Positions 52,201-64,000 of a DNA stretch of 64,000 nucleotides are shown here, one piece after another. How positions within the stretch are numbered: position 1 is the first letter of the stretch; every line of letters begins with the position of its first letter. The translations under genes were made by a program, and so were the position numbers. The notes below the pieces were generated by a model that was not told the origin of the DNA, made no database searches, and saw only the letters and a list, made by a program, of their open reading frames with translations. The stretch comes from Piscicola geometra (lineage: Eukaryota; Annelida; Clitellata; Hirudinida; Piscicolidae), in the NCBI GenBank assembly GCA_943735955.1, contig OX030970.1:6445202-6509201 (forward strand), written 5' to 3'.

Positions 52201-55200
52201 AGACGATGAAGACGGTGAAGACGATGAAGACGATGAAGACGGTGAAGACGATGAAGACGGTGAAGACGGTGAAGACGATGAAGACGGTGAAGACGGTGAA
52301 GACGAACGATGAAGACGATTAAGACGGTGAAGACGGTGAAGACGATGAAGACGATGAAGACGATGAAGACGATGAAGACGATGAAGACGATGAAGACGAT
52401 GAAGACGGTGAAGACGGTGAAGAACGTGAAGACGATGAAGACGAACGATGAAGACGGAGAAGACGGTGAAGACGGTGAAGACGGTGAAGACGGTAAGACC
52501 ATGAAGACGGTGAAGACGATGAAGACGGTGAAGACGATGAAGACGGTGAAGACGGTGAAGACGAACGATGAAGACGATGAAGACGGTGAAGACGATGAAG
52601 ACGATGAAAACGGTGAAGACGATGAAGACGGTGAAGACGATGAAGACGGTGAAGACGGTGAAGACGAACGATGAAGACGATGAAGACGGTGAAGACGATG
52701 AAGACGGTGAAGACGATGAAGACGATGAAGACGGTGAAGACGATGAAGACGGTGAAGACGGTGAAGACGATGAAGACGGTGAAGACGGTGAAGACGAACG
52801 ATGAAGACGATGAAGACGGTGAAGACGATGAAGACGATGAAGACGATGAAGACTATGAAGACGGTGAAGACGATGAAGACGATGAAGACGATGAAGACCG
52901 TGAAGAACGTGAAGACGATGAAGACGATCGATGAAGACGGAGAAGACGGTGAAGACGGTGAAGACGGTGAAGACGGTGAAGACGGTGAAGACGATGAAGA
53001 CGGTGAAGACGATGAAGACGGTGAAGACGATGAAGACGGTGAAAACGGTGAAGACGAACGATGAAGACGATGAAGACGGTGAAGACGATGAAGACGATGA
53101 AAACAGTGAAGACGATGAAGACGGTGAAGACGATGAAGACGTTGAAGACGGTGAAGACGAACGATGAAGACGATGAAGACGGTGAAGACGATGAAGACGG
53201 TGAAGACGATGAAGACGATGAAGACAGTGAAGACGATGAAGACGGTGAAGACGATGAAGACGGTGAAGACGGTGAAGACGAACGATGAAGACGATGAAGA
53301 CGGTGAAGACGATGAAGACGATGAAAACGGTGAAGACGATGAAGACGGTGAAGACGATGAAGACGATGAAAACGGTGAAGACGATGAATACGGTGAAGAC
53401 GATGAAGACGGTGAAGACGGTGAAGACGAACGATGAAGACGGTGAAGACGGTGAAGACGAACGATGAAGACGATGAAGACGGTGAAGACGATGAAGACGA
53501 TGAAGACGATGAAGACGATGAAGACGGTGAAGACGATGAAGACGATGAAGACGGTGAAGAACGTGAAGACGATGAAGACGATCGATGAAGACGGAGAAGA
53601 CGGTGAAGACGGTGAAGACGGTGAAGACGGTGAAGACGGTGAAGACGATGAAGACGGTGAAGACGGTGAAGACGAACGATGAAGACGATGAAGACGGTGA
53701 AGACGATGAAGACGATGAAAACAGTGAAGACGATGAAGACGGTGAAGACGATGAAGACGGTGAAGACGGTGAAGACGAACGATGAAGACGATGAAGACGG
53801 TGAAGACGATGAAGACGGTGAAGACGATGAAGACGATGAAGACAGTGAAGACGATGAAGACGGTGAAGACGATGAAGACGGTGAAGACGGTGAAGACGAA
53901 CGATGAAGACGATGAAGACGGTGAAGACGATGAAGACGATGAAAACGGTGAAGACGATGAAGACGGTGAAGACGATGAAGACGGTGAAGACGGTGAAGAC
54001 GAACGATGAAGACGATGAAGACGGTGAAGACGATGAAGACGGTGAAGACGATGAAGACGGTGAAGACGAACGATGAAGACGATGAAGACGGTGAAGACGA
54101 TGAAGACGGTGAAGACGATGAAGACGGTGAAGACGATGAAGACGGTGAAGACGGTGAAGACGGTGAAGACGATGAAGACGGTGAAGACGATGAAGACGGT
54201 AAAGACGATGAAGACGGTGAAGACGGTGAAGACGAAAGATGAAGACGGTGAAAACGATGAAGACGGTGAAGACGGTGAAGACGATGAAGACGGTGAAGAC
54301 GGTGAAGACGAACGATGAAGACGATGAAGACGGTGAAGACGATGAAGACGGTGAAGACGATGAAGACGATGAAGACGGTGAAGACGATGAAGAATGTGAA
54401 GACGGTGAAGACGGTGAAGACGATGAAGACGATGAAGACGATGAAGACGGTGAAGACGATGAAGACGATGAAGACGATGAAGACTATGAAGACGGTGAAG
54501 ACGATGAAGACGATGAAGACGATGAAGACCGTGAAGAACGTGAAGACGATGAAGACGATCGATGAAGACGGAGAAGACGGTGAAGACGGTGAAGACGGTG
54601 AAGACGGTGAAGACGATGAAGACGGTGAAGACGATGAAGACGGTGAAGACGATGAAGACGGTGAAAACGGTGAAGACGAACGATGAAGACGATGAAGACG
54701 GTGAAGACGATGAAGACGATGAAAACAGTGAAGACGATGAAGACGGTGAAGACGATGAAGACGTTGAAGACGGTGAAGACGAACGATGAAGACGATGAAG
54801 ACGGTGAAGACGATGAAGACGGTGAAGACGATGAAGACGATGAAAACGGTGAAGACGATGAAGACAGTGAAGACGATGAAGACGGTGAAGACGGTGAAGA
54901 CGAACGATGAAGACGATGAAGACGGTGAAGACGATGAAGACGGTGAAGACGATGAAGACGATGAAGACGGTGAAGACGATGAAGACGGTGAAGACGGTGA
55001 AGACGATGAAGACGGTGAAGACGGTGAAGACGAACGATGAAGACGATTAAGACGGTGAAGACGGTGAAGACGATGAAGACGATGAAGACGATGAAGACGA
55101 TGAAGACGATGAAGACGATGAAGACGATGAAGACGGTGAAGACGGTGAAGAACGTGAAGACGATGAAGACGAACGATGAAGACGGAGAAGACGGTGAAGA

Positions 55201-58200
55201 CGGTGAAGACGGTGAAGACGGTAAGACCATGAAGACGGTGAAGACGATGAAGACGGTGAAGACGATGAAGACGGTGAAGACGGTGAAGACGAACGATGAA
55301 GACGATGAAGACGGTGAAGACGATGAAGACGATGAAAACGGTGAAGACGATGAAGACGGTGAAGACGATGAAGACGGTGAAGACGGTGAAGACGAACGAT
55401 GAAGACGATGAAGACGGTGAAGACGATGAAGACGGTGAAGACGATGAAGACGGTGAAGACGATGAAGACGGTGAAGACGATGAAGACGGTGAAGACGATG
55501 AAGACGGTGAAGACGATGAAGACGGTGAAGACGAACGATGAAGACGATGAAGACGGTGAAGACGATGAAGACGGTGAAGACGATGAAGACGAACGATGAA
55601 GACGGAGAAGACGGTGAAGACGGTGAAGACGGTGAAGACGGTAAGACCATGAAGACGGTGAAGACGATGAAGACGGTGAAGACGATGAAGACGGTGAAGA
55701 CGGTGAAGACGAACGATGAAGACGGTGAAGACGATGAAGACGATGAAAACGGTGAAGACGATGAAGACAGTGAAGACGATGAAGACGGTGAAGACGGTGA
55801 AGACGAACGATGAAGACGATGAAGACGGTGAAGACGATGAAGACGGTGAAGACGATGAAGACGATGAAGACGGTGAAGACGATGAAGACGGTGAAGACGG
55901 TGAAGACGATGAAGACGGTGAAGACGGTGAAGACGAACGATGAAGACGATTAAGACGGTGAAGACGGTGAAGACGATGAAGACGATGAAGACGATGAAGA
56001 CGATGAAGACGATGAAGACGATGAAGACGATGAAGACGGTGAAGACGGTGAAGAACGTGAAGACGATGAAGACGAACGATGAAGACGGAGAAGACGGTGA
56101 AGACGGTGAAGACGGTGAAGACGGTGAAGACGATGAAGACGGTGAAGACGATGAAGACGATGAAGACGGTGAAGACGATGAAGACGGTGAAGACGGTGAA
56201 GACGATGAAGACGGTGAAGACGGTGAAGACGAACGATGAAGACGATTAAGACGGTGAAGACGGTGAAGACGATGAAGACGATGAAGACGATGAAGACGAT
56301 GAAGACGATGAAGACGATGAAGACGATGAAGACGGTGAAGACGGTGAAGAACGTGAAGACGATGAAGACGAACGATGAAGACGGAGAAGACGGTGAAGAC
56401 GGTGAAGACGGTGAAGACGGTAAGACCATGAAGACGGTGAAGACGATGAAGACGGTGAAGACGATGAAGACGGTGAAGACGGTGAAGACGAACGATGAAG
56501 ACGATGAAGACGGTGAAGACGATGAAGACGATGAAAACGGTGAAGACGATGAAGACGGTGAAGACGATGAAGACGGTGAAGACGGTGAAGACGAACGATG
56601 AAGACGATGAAGACGGTGAAGACGATGAAGACGGTGAAGACGATGAAGACGATGAAGACGGTGAAGACGATGAAGACGGTGAAGACGGTGAAGACGATGA
56701 AGACGGTGAAGACGGTGAAGACGAACGATGAAGACGATGAAGACGGTGAAGACGATGAAGACGATGAAGACGATGAAGACTATGAAGACGGTGAAGACGA
56801 TGAAGACGATGAAGACGATGAAGACCGTGAAGAACGTGAAGACGATGAAGACGATCGATGAAGACGGAGAAGACGGTGAAGACGGTGAAGACGGTGAAGA
56901 CGGTGAAGACGGTGAAGACGATGAAGACGGTGAAGACGATGAAGACGGTGAAGACGATGAAGACGGTGAAAACGGTGAAGACGAACGATGAAGACGATGA
57001 AGACGGTGAAGACGATGAAGACGATGAAAACAGTGAAGACGATGAAGACGGTGAAGACGATGAAGACGTTGAAGACGGTGAAGACGAACGATGAAGACGA
57101 TGAAGACGGTGAAGACGATGAAGACGGTGAAGACGATGAAGACGATGAAGACAGTGAAGACGATGAAGACGGTGAAGACGATGAAGACGGTGAAGACGGT
57201 GAAGACGAACGATGAAGACGATGAAGACGGTGAAGACGATGAAGACGATGAAAACGGTGAAGACGATGAAGACGGTGAAGACGATGAAGACGATGAAAAC
57301 GGTGAAGACGATGAATACGGTGAAGACGATGAAGACGGTGAAGACGGTGAAGACGAACGATGAAGACGGTGAAGACGGTGAAGACGAACGATGAAGACGA
57401 TGAAGACGGTGAAGACGATGAAGACGATGAAGACGATGAAGACGATGAAGACGGTGAAGACGATGAAGACGATGAAGACGGTGAAGAACGTGAAGACGAT
57501 GAAGACGATCGATGAAGACGGAGAAGACGGTGAAGACGGTGAAGACGGTGAAGACGGTGAAGACGGTGAAGACGATGAAGACGGTGAAGACGGTGAAGAC
57601 GAACGATGAAGACGATGAAGACGGTGAAGACGATGAAGACGATGAAAACAGTGAAGACGATGAAGACGGTGAAGACGATGAAGACGGTGAAGACGGTGAA
57701 GACGAACGATGAAGACGATGAAGACGGTGAAGACGATGAAGACGGTGAAGACGATGAAGACGATGAAGACAGTGAAGACGATGAAGACGGTGAAGACGAT
57801 GAAGACGGTGAAGACGGTGAAGACGAACGATGAAGACGATGAAGACGGTGAAGACGATGAAGACGATGAAAACGGTGAAGACGATGAAGACGGTGAAGAC
57901 GATGAAGACGGTGAAGACGGTGAAGACGAACGATGAAGACGATGAAGACGGTGAAGACGATGAAGACGGTGAAGACGATGAAGACGGTGAAGACGAACGA
58001 TGAAGACGATGAAGACGGTGAAGACGATGAAGACGGTGAAGACGATGAAGACGGTGAAGACGATGAAGACGGTGAAGACGGTGAAGACGGTGAAGACGAT
58101 GAAGACGGTGAAGACGATGAAGACGGTAAAGACGATGAAGACGGTGAAGACGGTGAAGACGAAAGATGAAGACGGTGAAAACGATGAAGACGGTGAAGAC

Positions 58201-61042
58201 GGTGAAGACGATGAAGACGGTGAAGACGGTGAAGACGAACGATGAAGACGATGAAGACGGTGAAGACGATGAAGACGGTGAAGACGATGAAGACGATGAA
58301 GACGGTGAAGACGATGAAGAATGTGAAGACGGTGAAGACGGTGAAGACGATGAAGACGATGAAGACGATGAAGACGGTGAAGACGATGAAGACGATGAAG
58401 ACGATGAAGACTATGAAGACGGTGAAGACGATGAAGACGATGAAGACGATGAAGACCGTGAAGAACGTGAAGACGATGAAGACGATCGATGAAGACGGAG
58501 AAGACGGTGAAGACGGTGAAGACGGTGAAGACGGTGAAGACGATGAAGACGGTGAAGACGATGAAGACGGTGAAGACGATGAAGACGGTGAAAACGGTGA
58601 AGACGAACGATGAAGACGATGAAGACGGTGAAGACGATGAAGACGATGAAAACAGTGAAGACGATGAAGACGGTGAAGACGATGAAGACGTTGAAGACGG
58701 TGAAGACGAACGATGAAGACGATGAAGACGGTGAAGACGATGAAGACGGTGAAGACGATGAAGACGATGAAGACAGTGAAGACGATGAAGACGGTGAAGA
58801 CGATGAAGACGGTGAAGACGGTGAAGACGAACGATGAAGACGATGAAGACGGTGAAGACGATGAAGACGATGAAAACGGTGAAGACGATGAAGACGGTGA
58901 AGACGATGAAGACGATGAAAACGGTGAAGACGATGAATACGGTGAAGACGATGAAGACGGTGAAGACGGTGAAGACGAACGATGAAGACGGTGAAGACGG
59001 TGAAGACGAACGATGAAGACGATGAAGACGGTGAAGACGATGAAGACGATGAAGACGATGAAGACGATGAAGACGGTGAAGACGATGAAGACGATGAAGA
59101 CGGTGAAGAACGTGAAGACGATGAAGACGATCGATGAAGACGGAGAAGACGGTGAAGACGGTGAAGACGGTGAAGACGGTGAAGACGGTGAAGACGATGA
59201 AGACGGTGAAGACGATGAAGACGGTGAAGACGATGAAGACGGTGAAGACGATGAAGACGGTGAAGACGGTGAAGACGAACGATGAAGACGATGAAGACGG
59301 TGAAGACGATGAAGACGATGAAAACAGTGAAGACGATGAAGACGGTGAAGACGGTGAAGACGATGAAGACGGTGAAGACGGTTAAGACGAACGATGAAGA
59401 CGATGAAGACGGTGAAGACGATGAAGACGGTGAAGACGATGAAGACGATGAAGACAGTGAAGACGATGAAGACGGTGAAGACGATGAAGACGGTGAAGAC
59501 GGTGAAGACGAACGATGAAGACGATGAAGACGGTGAAGACGATGAAGACGATGAAAACGGTGAAGACGATGAAGACGGTGAAGACGATGAAGACGGTGAA
59601 GACGGTGAAGACGAACGATGAAGACGATGAAGACGGTGAAGACGATGAAGACGGTGAAGACGATGAAGACGGTGAAGACGAACGATGAAGACGATGAAGA
59701 CGGTGAAGACGATGAAGACGGTGAAGACGATGAAGACGGTGAAGACGATGAAGACGGTGAAGACGGTGAAGACGGTGAAGACGATGAAGACGGTGAAGAC
59801 GATGAAGACGGTAAAGACGATGAAGACGGTGAAGACGGTGAAGACGAAAGATGAAGACGGTGAAAACGATGAAGACGGTGAAGACGGTGAAGACGATGAA
59901 GACGGTGAAGACGGTGAAGACGAAGGATGAAGACGATGAAGACGGTAAAGACGATGAAGACGGTGAAGACGATGAAGACGATGAAGACGGTGAAGACGAT
60001 GAAGAATGTGAAGACGGTGAAGACGGTGAAGACGGTGAAGACGATGAAGACGATGAAGACGATGAAGACGGTGAAGACGATGAAGACGGTGAAGACGGTG
60101 AAGACGATGAAGACGATGAAGACGGTGAAGACGATGAAGACGATGAAGACGGTGAAGACGAACGATGAAGACGATGAAGACGGTGAAGACGAACGATGAA
60201 GACGATGAAGACGGTGAAGACGGTGAAGACGATGAAGACGATGAAGACGGTGAAGACGGTGAAGACGGTGAAGACGAACGATGAAGACGGTGGAGACGGT
60301 GAAGACGGTGAAGACGGTGAAGACGATGAAGACGGTGAAGACGATGAAGACGTTGAAGACGGTAAAGACGGTAAAGACGGTAAAGACGGTAAAGACGGTG
60401 AAGACGATGAAGACGATGAAGACGATGAAGACGATGAAGACGATGAAGACGATGAAGACGGTGAAGACGATGAAGACGATGAAGACGATGAAGACGGTGA
60501 AGACGGTGAAGACGATGAAGACGGTGAAGACGGTGAAGACGGTGAAGACGATGAAGACGGTGAAGACGATGAAGACGGTGAAGACGAGAAGACGGTGAAG
60601 ACGATGAAGACGATGAAGACGGTGAAGACGAGAAGACGGTGAAGACGGTGAAGACGAACGATGAAGACGATGAAGACGGTGAAGACGATGAAGACGATGA
60701 AGACGGTGAAGACGATGAAGACGGTGAAGACGATGAAGACGGTGAAGACGGTGAAGACGAACGATGAAGACGATGAAGACGGTGAAGACGATGAAGACGA
60801 TGAAAACGGTGAAGACGATGAAGACGGTGAAGACGATGAAGACGGTGAAGACGGTGAAGACGAACGATGAAGACGATGAAGACGGTGAAGACGATGAAGA
60901 CGGTGAAGACGATGAAGACGATGAAGACGGTGAAGACGATGAAGAATGTGAAGACGGTGAAGACGGTGAAGACGGTGAAGACGATGAAGACGATGAAGAC
61001 GATGAAGACGGTGAAGACGATGAAGACGATGAAGACGATGAA
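49227..61042. repeat. 9-bp satellite array 6 (11.8 kb)
   Basis: About 1,310 monomers with nested higher-order repeats of 903 bp, 296 bp and 3927 bp. A degenerate section near 60196-60660 contains GGTAAAGAC runs (60361-60399) and GACGAGAAGACGG variants. Confidence 0.97.
52309..58727. repeat. 3927-bp tandem duplication in array 6
   Basis: Marker order from about 52309 to 54800 is repeated from about 56236 at a constant 3927-bp offset, e.g. GACGATCGATG near 52924 and 56851 and the GAATGTGAAGACGG block near 54393 and 58320. Matching extends over about 2.5 kb. Confidence 0.8.
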
Positions 61043-61736
61043 AGGTGTTTGTTGATATAGACAGCAGTTAAAATAAAATTGTTTCAATCTTATCGTCTCT
61101 TATACGGCCTTATTTTCGTTTCACAAAAATTGAAACTCGACGTCTCACGCTAGTTAACTCTTGTATATTCTATAGGTATAGGCATGCATCGAAACTCAAG
61201 ATAATAAAGTTTCAAATGGCAACTCTTGTCAAATGAACTTATTTTGAGATTTGTCTCATGATTGAACAAAAGATTTGTTAAAATTTTTATTTTAAAAAAT
61301 TTTCACCGGCAATGAAATTCCACGCTAGGCCGTGATCCTCACCACTCCGGTCGAATGCGCGAGAAAACATGCCTTCACCGGCTTGGGTCCCATTGAAACG
61401 CGATTATAATCTGTAAACGATTATAAAAAGACTGACCGATCAAATATTTTGAGCTCGAAACGAGTTTCTCAAAAAGCACCTTGAACGTTTGTTATTTCCC
61501 ACTGGCCTGATGCGCTGCTTATTCGCTTAAGATAGGCTAACCGTTCAAAGGGACGTCTATTAGCGGCAATAGGCGCGTGATCTCCTATCATCATCACTCG
61601 ATCTCGGTAAAGCAGAGATTCGAAGCTGATAAATTATCTCCGATATAGCCGCTTTTACGAGCGGCGACGACTATCGAAGGCGACTAGAAGACTTGTCGAC
61701 TTTAGGCCAGCGACGCTAGTCTTCTTGCTCGTGTAT

Positions 61737-61996
61737 TACCTGGTTGATCCTGCCAGTAGTTATATGCTTGTCACAAAGATTCGGCTCGTAAATTTTGGTG
61801 ACTCTGAATAAATTACGGCTGATCGCACGACCTAGCGTCGGCGACAGATCTTTCAAGTGTGTGCCCTATCAACTTTCGATGGTATGTGATATGCTTACCA
61901 CGGTTGTAACGGGTAACGGGGAATCAGGGTTCGATTCCGGAGAGGGAGCATGAGAAACGGCTACCACATCCAAGGAAGGCAGCAGGCGCGCAAATT
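61737..61996 (+). rRNA. 18S rRNA 5' fragment, copy 6
   Basis: 260 bp with the canonical 5' end and shared deletion. It carries CTTGTCACAAAGATT as in copy 5. Confidence 0.92.
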
Positions 61997-62482
61997 TGTC
62001 TCATGATTGAACGAAAGATTTTAAAAAAATTTCATTTAAAAATTTTTTTCACTGGCAATGAAATTCCACGCTAGGCCGAGATCCTCGCCGCTCCGGTCGA
62101 ATGCGCGAGAAAACATGCCTTCACCGGCTTGGGTCCCATTGAAACGCGATTATAATCTGTAAACGATTATAAAAAGACTGACCGATCAAATATTTTGAGC
62201 TCGAAACGAGTTTCTCAAAAAGCACCTTGAACGTTTGTTATTCCCCACTGGCCTGATGCGCTGCTTATTCGCTTAAGATAGGCTAACCGTTCAAGGGGAC
62301 GTCTATTAGCGGCAATAAGCGCGTGATCTCCTATCATCATCACTCGATCTCGGTAAAGCAGAGATTCGAAGCTGATAAATTATCTTCGATATAGCCGCTT
62401 TTACGAGCGGCGACGACTATCGAAGGCGACTAGAAGACTCCTCGACTTTAGGCCAGCGACGCTAGTCTTCTTGCTCGTGTAT

Positions 62483-62742
62483 TACCTGGTTGATCCTGCC
62501 AGTAGTTATATGCTTGTCTCAAAGATTCGGCTCGTAAATTTTGGTGACTCTGAATAAATTACGGCTGATCGCACGACCTAGCGTCGGCGACAGATCTTTC
62601 AAGTGTGTGCCCTATCAACTTTCGATGGTATGTGATATGCTTACCACGGTTGTAACGGGTAACGGGGAATCAGGGTTCGATTCCGGAGAGGGAGCATGAG
62701 AAACGGCTACCACATCCAAGGAAGGCAGCAGGCGCGCAAATT
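62483..62742 (+). rRNA. 18S rRNA 5' fragment, copy 7
   Basis: 260 bp, 746 bp downstream of copy 6 in the same orientation. It reads CTTGTCTCAAAGATT as in copies 1-4. Confidence 0.92.
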
Positions 62743-63072
62743 TGTCTCATGATTGAACGAAAGATTTTTTAAAAACTTCATTTAAAAAATTTTTTCACTG
62801 GCAATGAAATTCCACGCTAGGCCGAGATCCTCGCCGCTCCGGTCGAATGCGCGAGAAAACATGCCTTCACCGGCTTGGGTCCCATTGAAACGCGATTATA
62901 ATCTGTAAACGATTATAAAAAGACTGACCGATCAAATATTTTGAGCTCGAAACGAGTTTCTCAAAAAGCACCTTGAACGTTTGTTATTCCCCACTGGCCT
63001 GATGCGCTGCTTATTCGCTTAAGATAGGCTAACCGTTCAAGGGGACGTCTATTAGCGGCAATAAGCGCGTGA

Positions 63073-64000
63073 GGACGATGAAGACGATGAAGACGATGAA
63101 GACGAACGATGAAGACGGAGAAGACGGAGAAGACGGTGAAGACGGTGAAGACGGTGAAGACGGTGAAGACGATGAAGACGGTGAAGACGATGAAGACGGT
63201 GAAGACGATGAAGACAGTGAAGACGGTGAAGACGAACGATGACGAACGATGAAGACGATGAAGACGGTGAAGACGATGAAGACGGTGAAGACGATGAAGA
63301 CGGTGAAGACGATGAAGACGGTGAAGACGATGAAGACGGTGAAGACGAACGATGAAGACGATGAAGACGGTGAAGACGGTGAAGACGGTGAAGACGATGA
63401 AGACGGTGAAGACGATGAAGACGGTGAAGACGATGAAGACGGTGAAGACGAACGATGAAGACGATGAAGACGGTGAAGACGGTGAAGACGGTGAAGACGA
63501 TGAAGACGGTGAAGACGATGAAGACGGTGAAGACGATGAAGACGGTGAAGACGGTGAAGACGATGAAGACGGTGAAGACGGTGAAGACGGTGAAGACGGT
63601 GAAGACGGTGAAGACGGTGAAGACGGTGAAGACGGTGAAGACGGTGAAGACGGTGAAGACGGTGAAGACGAACGATGAAGACGATGAAGACGGTGAAGAC
63701 GATGAAGACGATGAAGACGGTGAAGACGGTGAAGACGGTGAAGACGATGAAGACGGTGAAGACGATGAAGACGGTGAAGACGAACGATGAAGACGATGAA
63801 GACGGTGAAGACGGTGAAGACGGTGAAGACGGTGAAGACGATGAAGACGATGAAGACGGTGAAGACGGTGAAGACGATGAAGACGGTGAAGACGGTGAAG
63901 ACGGTGAAGACGGTGAAGACGGTGAAGACGGTGAAGACGAACGATGAAGACGATGAAGACGATGAAGACGGTGAAGACGGTGAAGACGGTGAAGACGGTG
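63073..64000. repeat. 9-bp satellite array 7 (continues past the window)
   Basis: At least 100 monomers of GAAGACG(A/G)T, rich in the GGT form. It runs off the window edge. Confidence 0.97.

Larger units (their letters stand above)
61043..63072 (+). repeat. rDNA-derived spacer 6 (type II with an extra 746-bp ETS-18S unit)
   Basis: 2030 bp, exactly the 1284-bp type II spacer plus 746 bp. The extra unit is a full 486-bp ETS-like segment plus a second 260-bp 18S fragment. It ends at the same AATAAGCGCGTGA breakpoint as spacers 4 and 5. Confidence 0.85.

Noticed and set aside
13082..63947. Minus-strand frames of up to 2,397 codons (HRL, VFIVFTVF and SSPSS repeats), several starting MKQFYFNCCLYQ in a spacer and ending in the left border
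   Set aside because: The monomer GAAGACG(A/G)T is stop-free in all minus-strand frames, so any frame entering an array crosses it. The spacer parts show no domain and their frame changes with each 13-bp unit.
13179..64000. Chains of short + strand frames (MKTMKTVKT...EDER) linked by ATGA overlaps
   Set aside because: Created by the 13-bp unit, whose CGATGA supplies both the stop and the next ATG. This is a property of the repeat, not translational coupling.
13179..64000. CRISPR-like regularly repeated structure
   Set aside because: Monomers are directly contiguous with no unique spacers, in a eukaryotic context. This is ordinary tandem satellite.

Overview
The window comes from an animal genome. 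Two multi-exon protein-coding genes with GT-AG introns, tRNA-derived SINE-like and LINE remnants, and fragments of a metazoan-type 18S rRNA all point that way. An invertebrate, perhaps an arthropod or crustacean, seems most likely from the 18S fragment and the trypsin, but I hold that taxonomic guess at low confidence. About two thirds of the window is tandem repeat that reads open in several frames and is not coding.

Region 1 (1-8175): the 3' half of a gene for a single-stranded-DNA-binding protein of the SSBP/Ssdp family (LDB1/Chip partner), + strand. I recovered five phase-compatible exons (863-917, 1430-1479, 5888-5966, 6524-6666, 6829-6942). The four introns between them each contain a large simple repeat: (GAT)n, a 4.1-kb array of a 10-bp unit, a GTGTGGT-type repeat, and (CA)n. 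A (CAT)n tract precedes the first exon seen. The 3' flank is also repetitive: a 20-bp repeat, ATC-type repeats and a 316-bp (CA)n.

Region 2 (8176-13091): a SINE-like element with a perfect 19-bp inverted repeat, a LINE relic, and a complete six-exon secreted trypsin-like serine protease gene on the minus strand (9764-12908). It has a TATA box and a GATA-site cluster upstream. The second intron holds a 5'-truncated LINE with an abutting tRNA-derived SINE that shares the LINE's 3' tail.

Region 3 (13092-64000): a satellite domain built from rDNA. Seven arrays of a 9-bp monomer (GAAGACGAT / GAAGACGGT, about 42 kb and 4,700 monomers in total) alternate with six conserved spacers of 1.28-2.03 kb. 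Each spacer carries what looks like 5' ETS sequence plus a 260-bp 18S rRNA 5' fragment; there are seven fragments in all, with the same internal deletion. The arrays show nested higher-order repeats (about 100 bp, 0.9-1.04 kb, 3.9 kb, 8.9 kb). I interpret the region as rDNA intergenic-spacer-like or orphan-rDNA satellite next to ordinary genes. Its function is unknown.

The two genes have no evident functional link. The shared theme is repeat expansion, both inside introns and as the rDNA-derived satellite.
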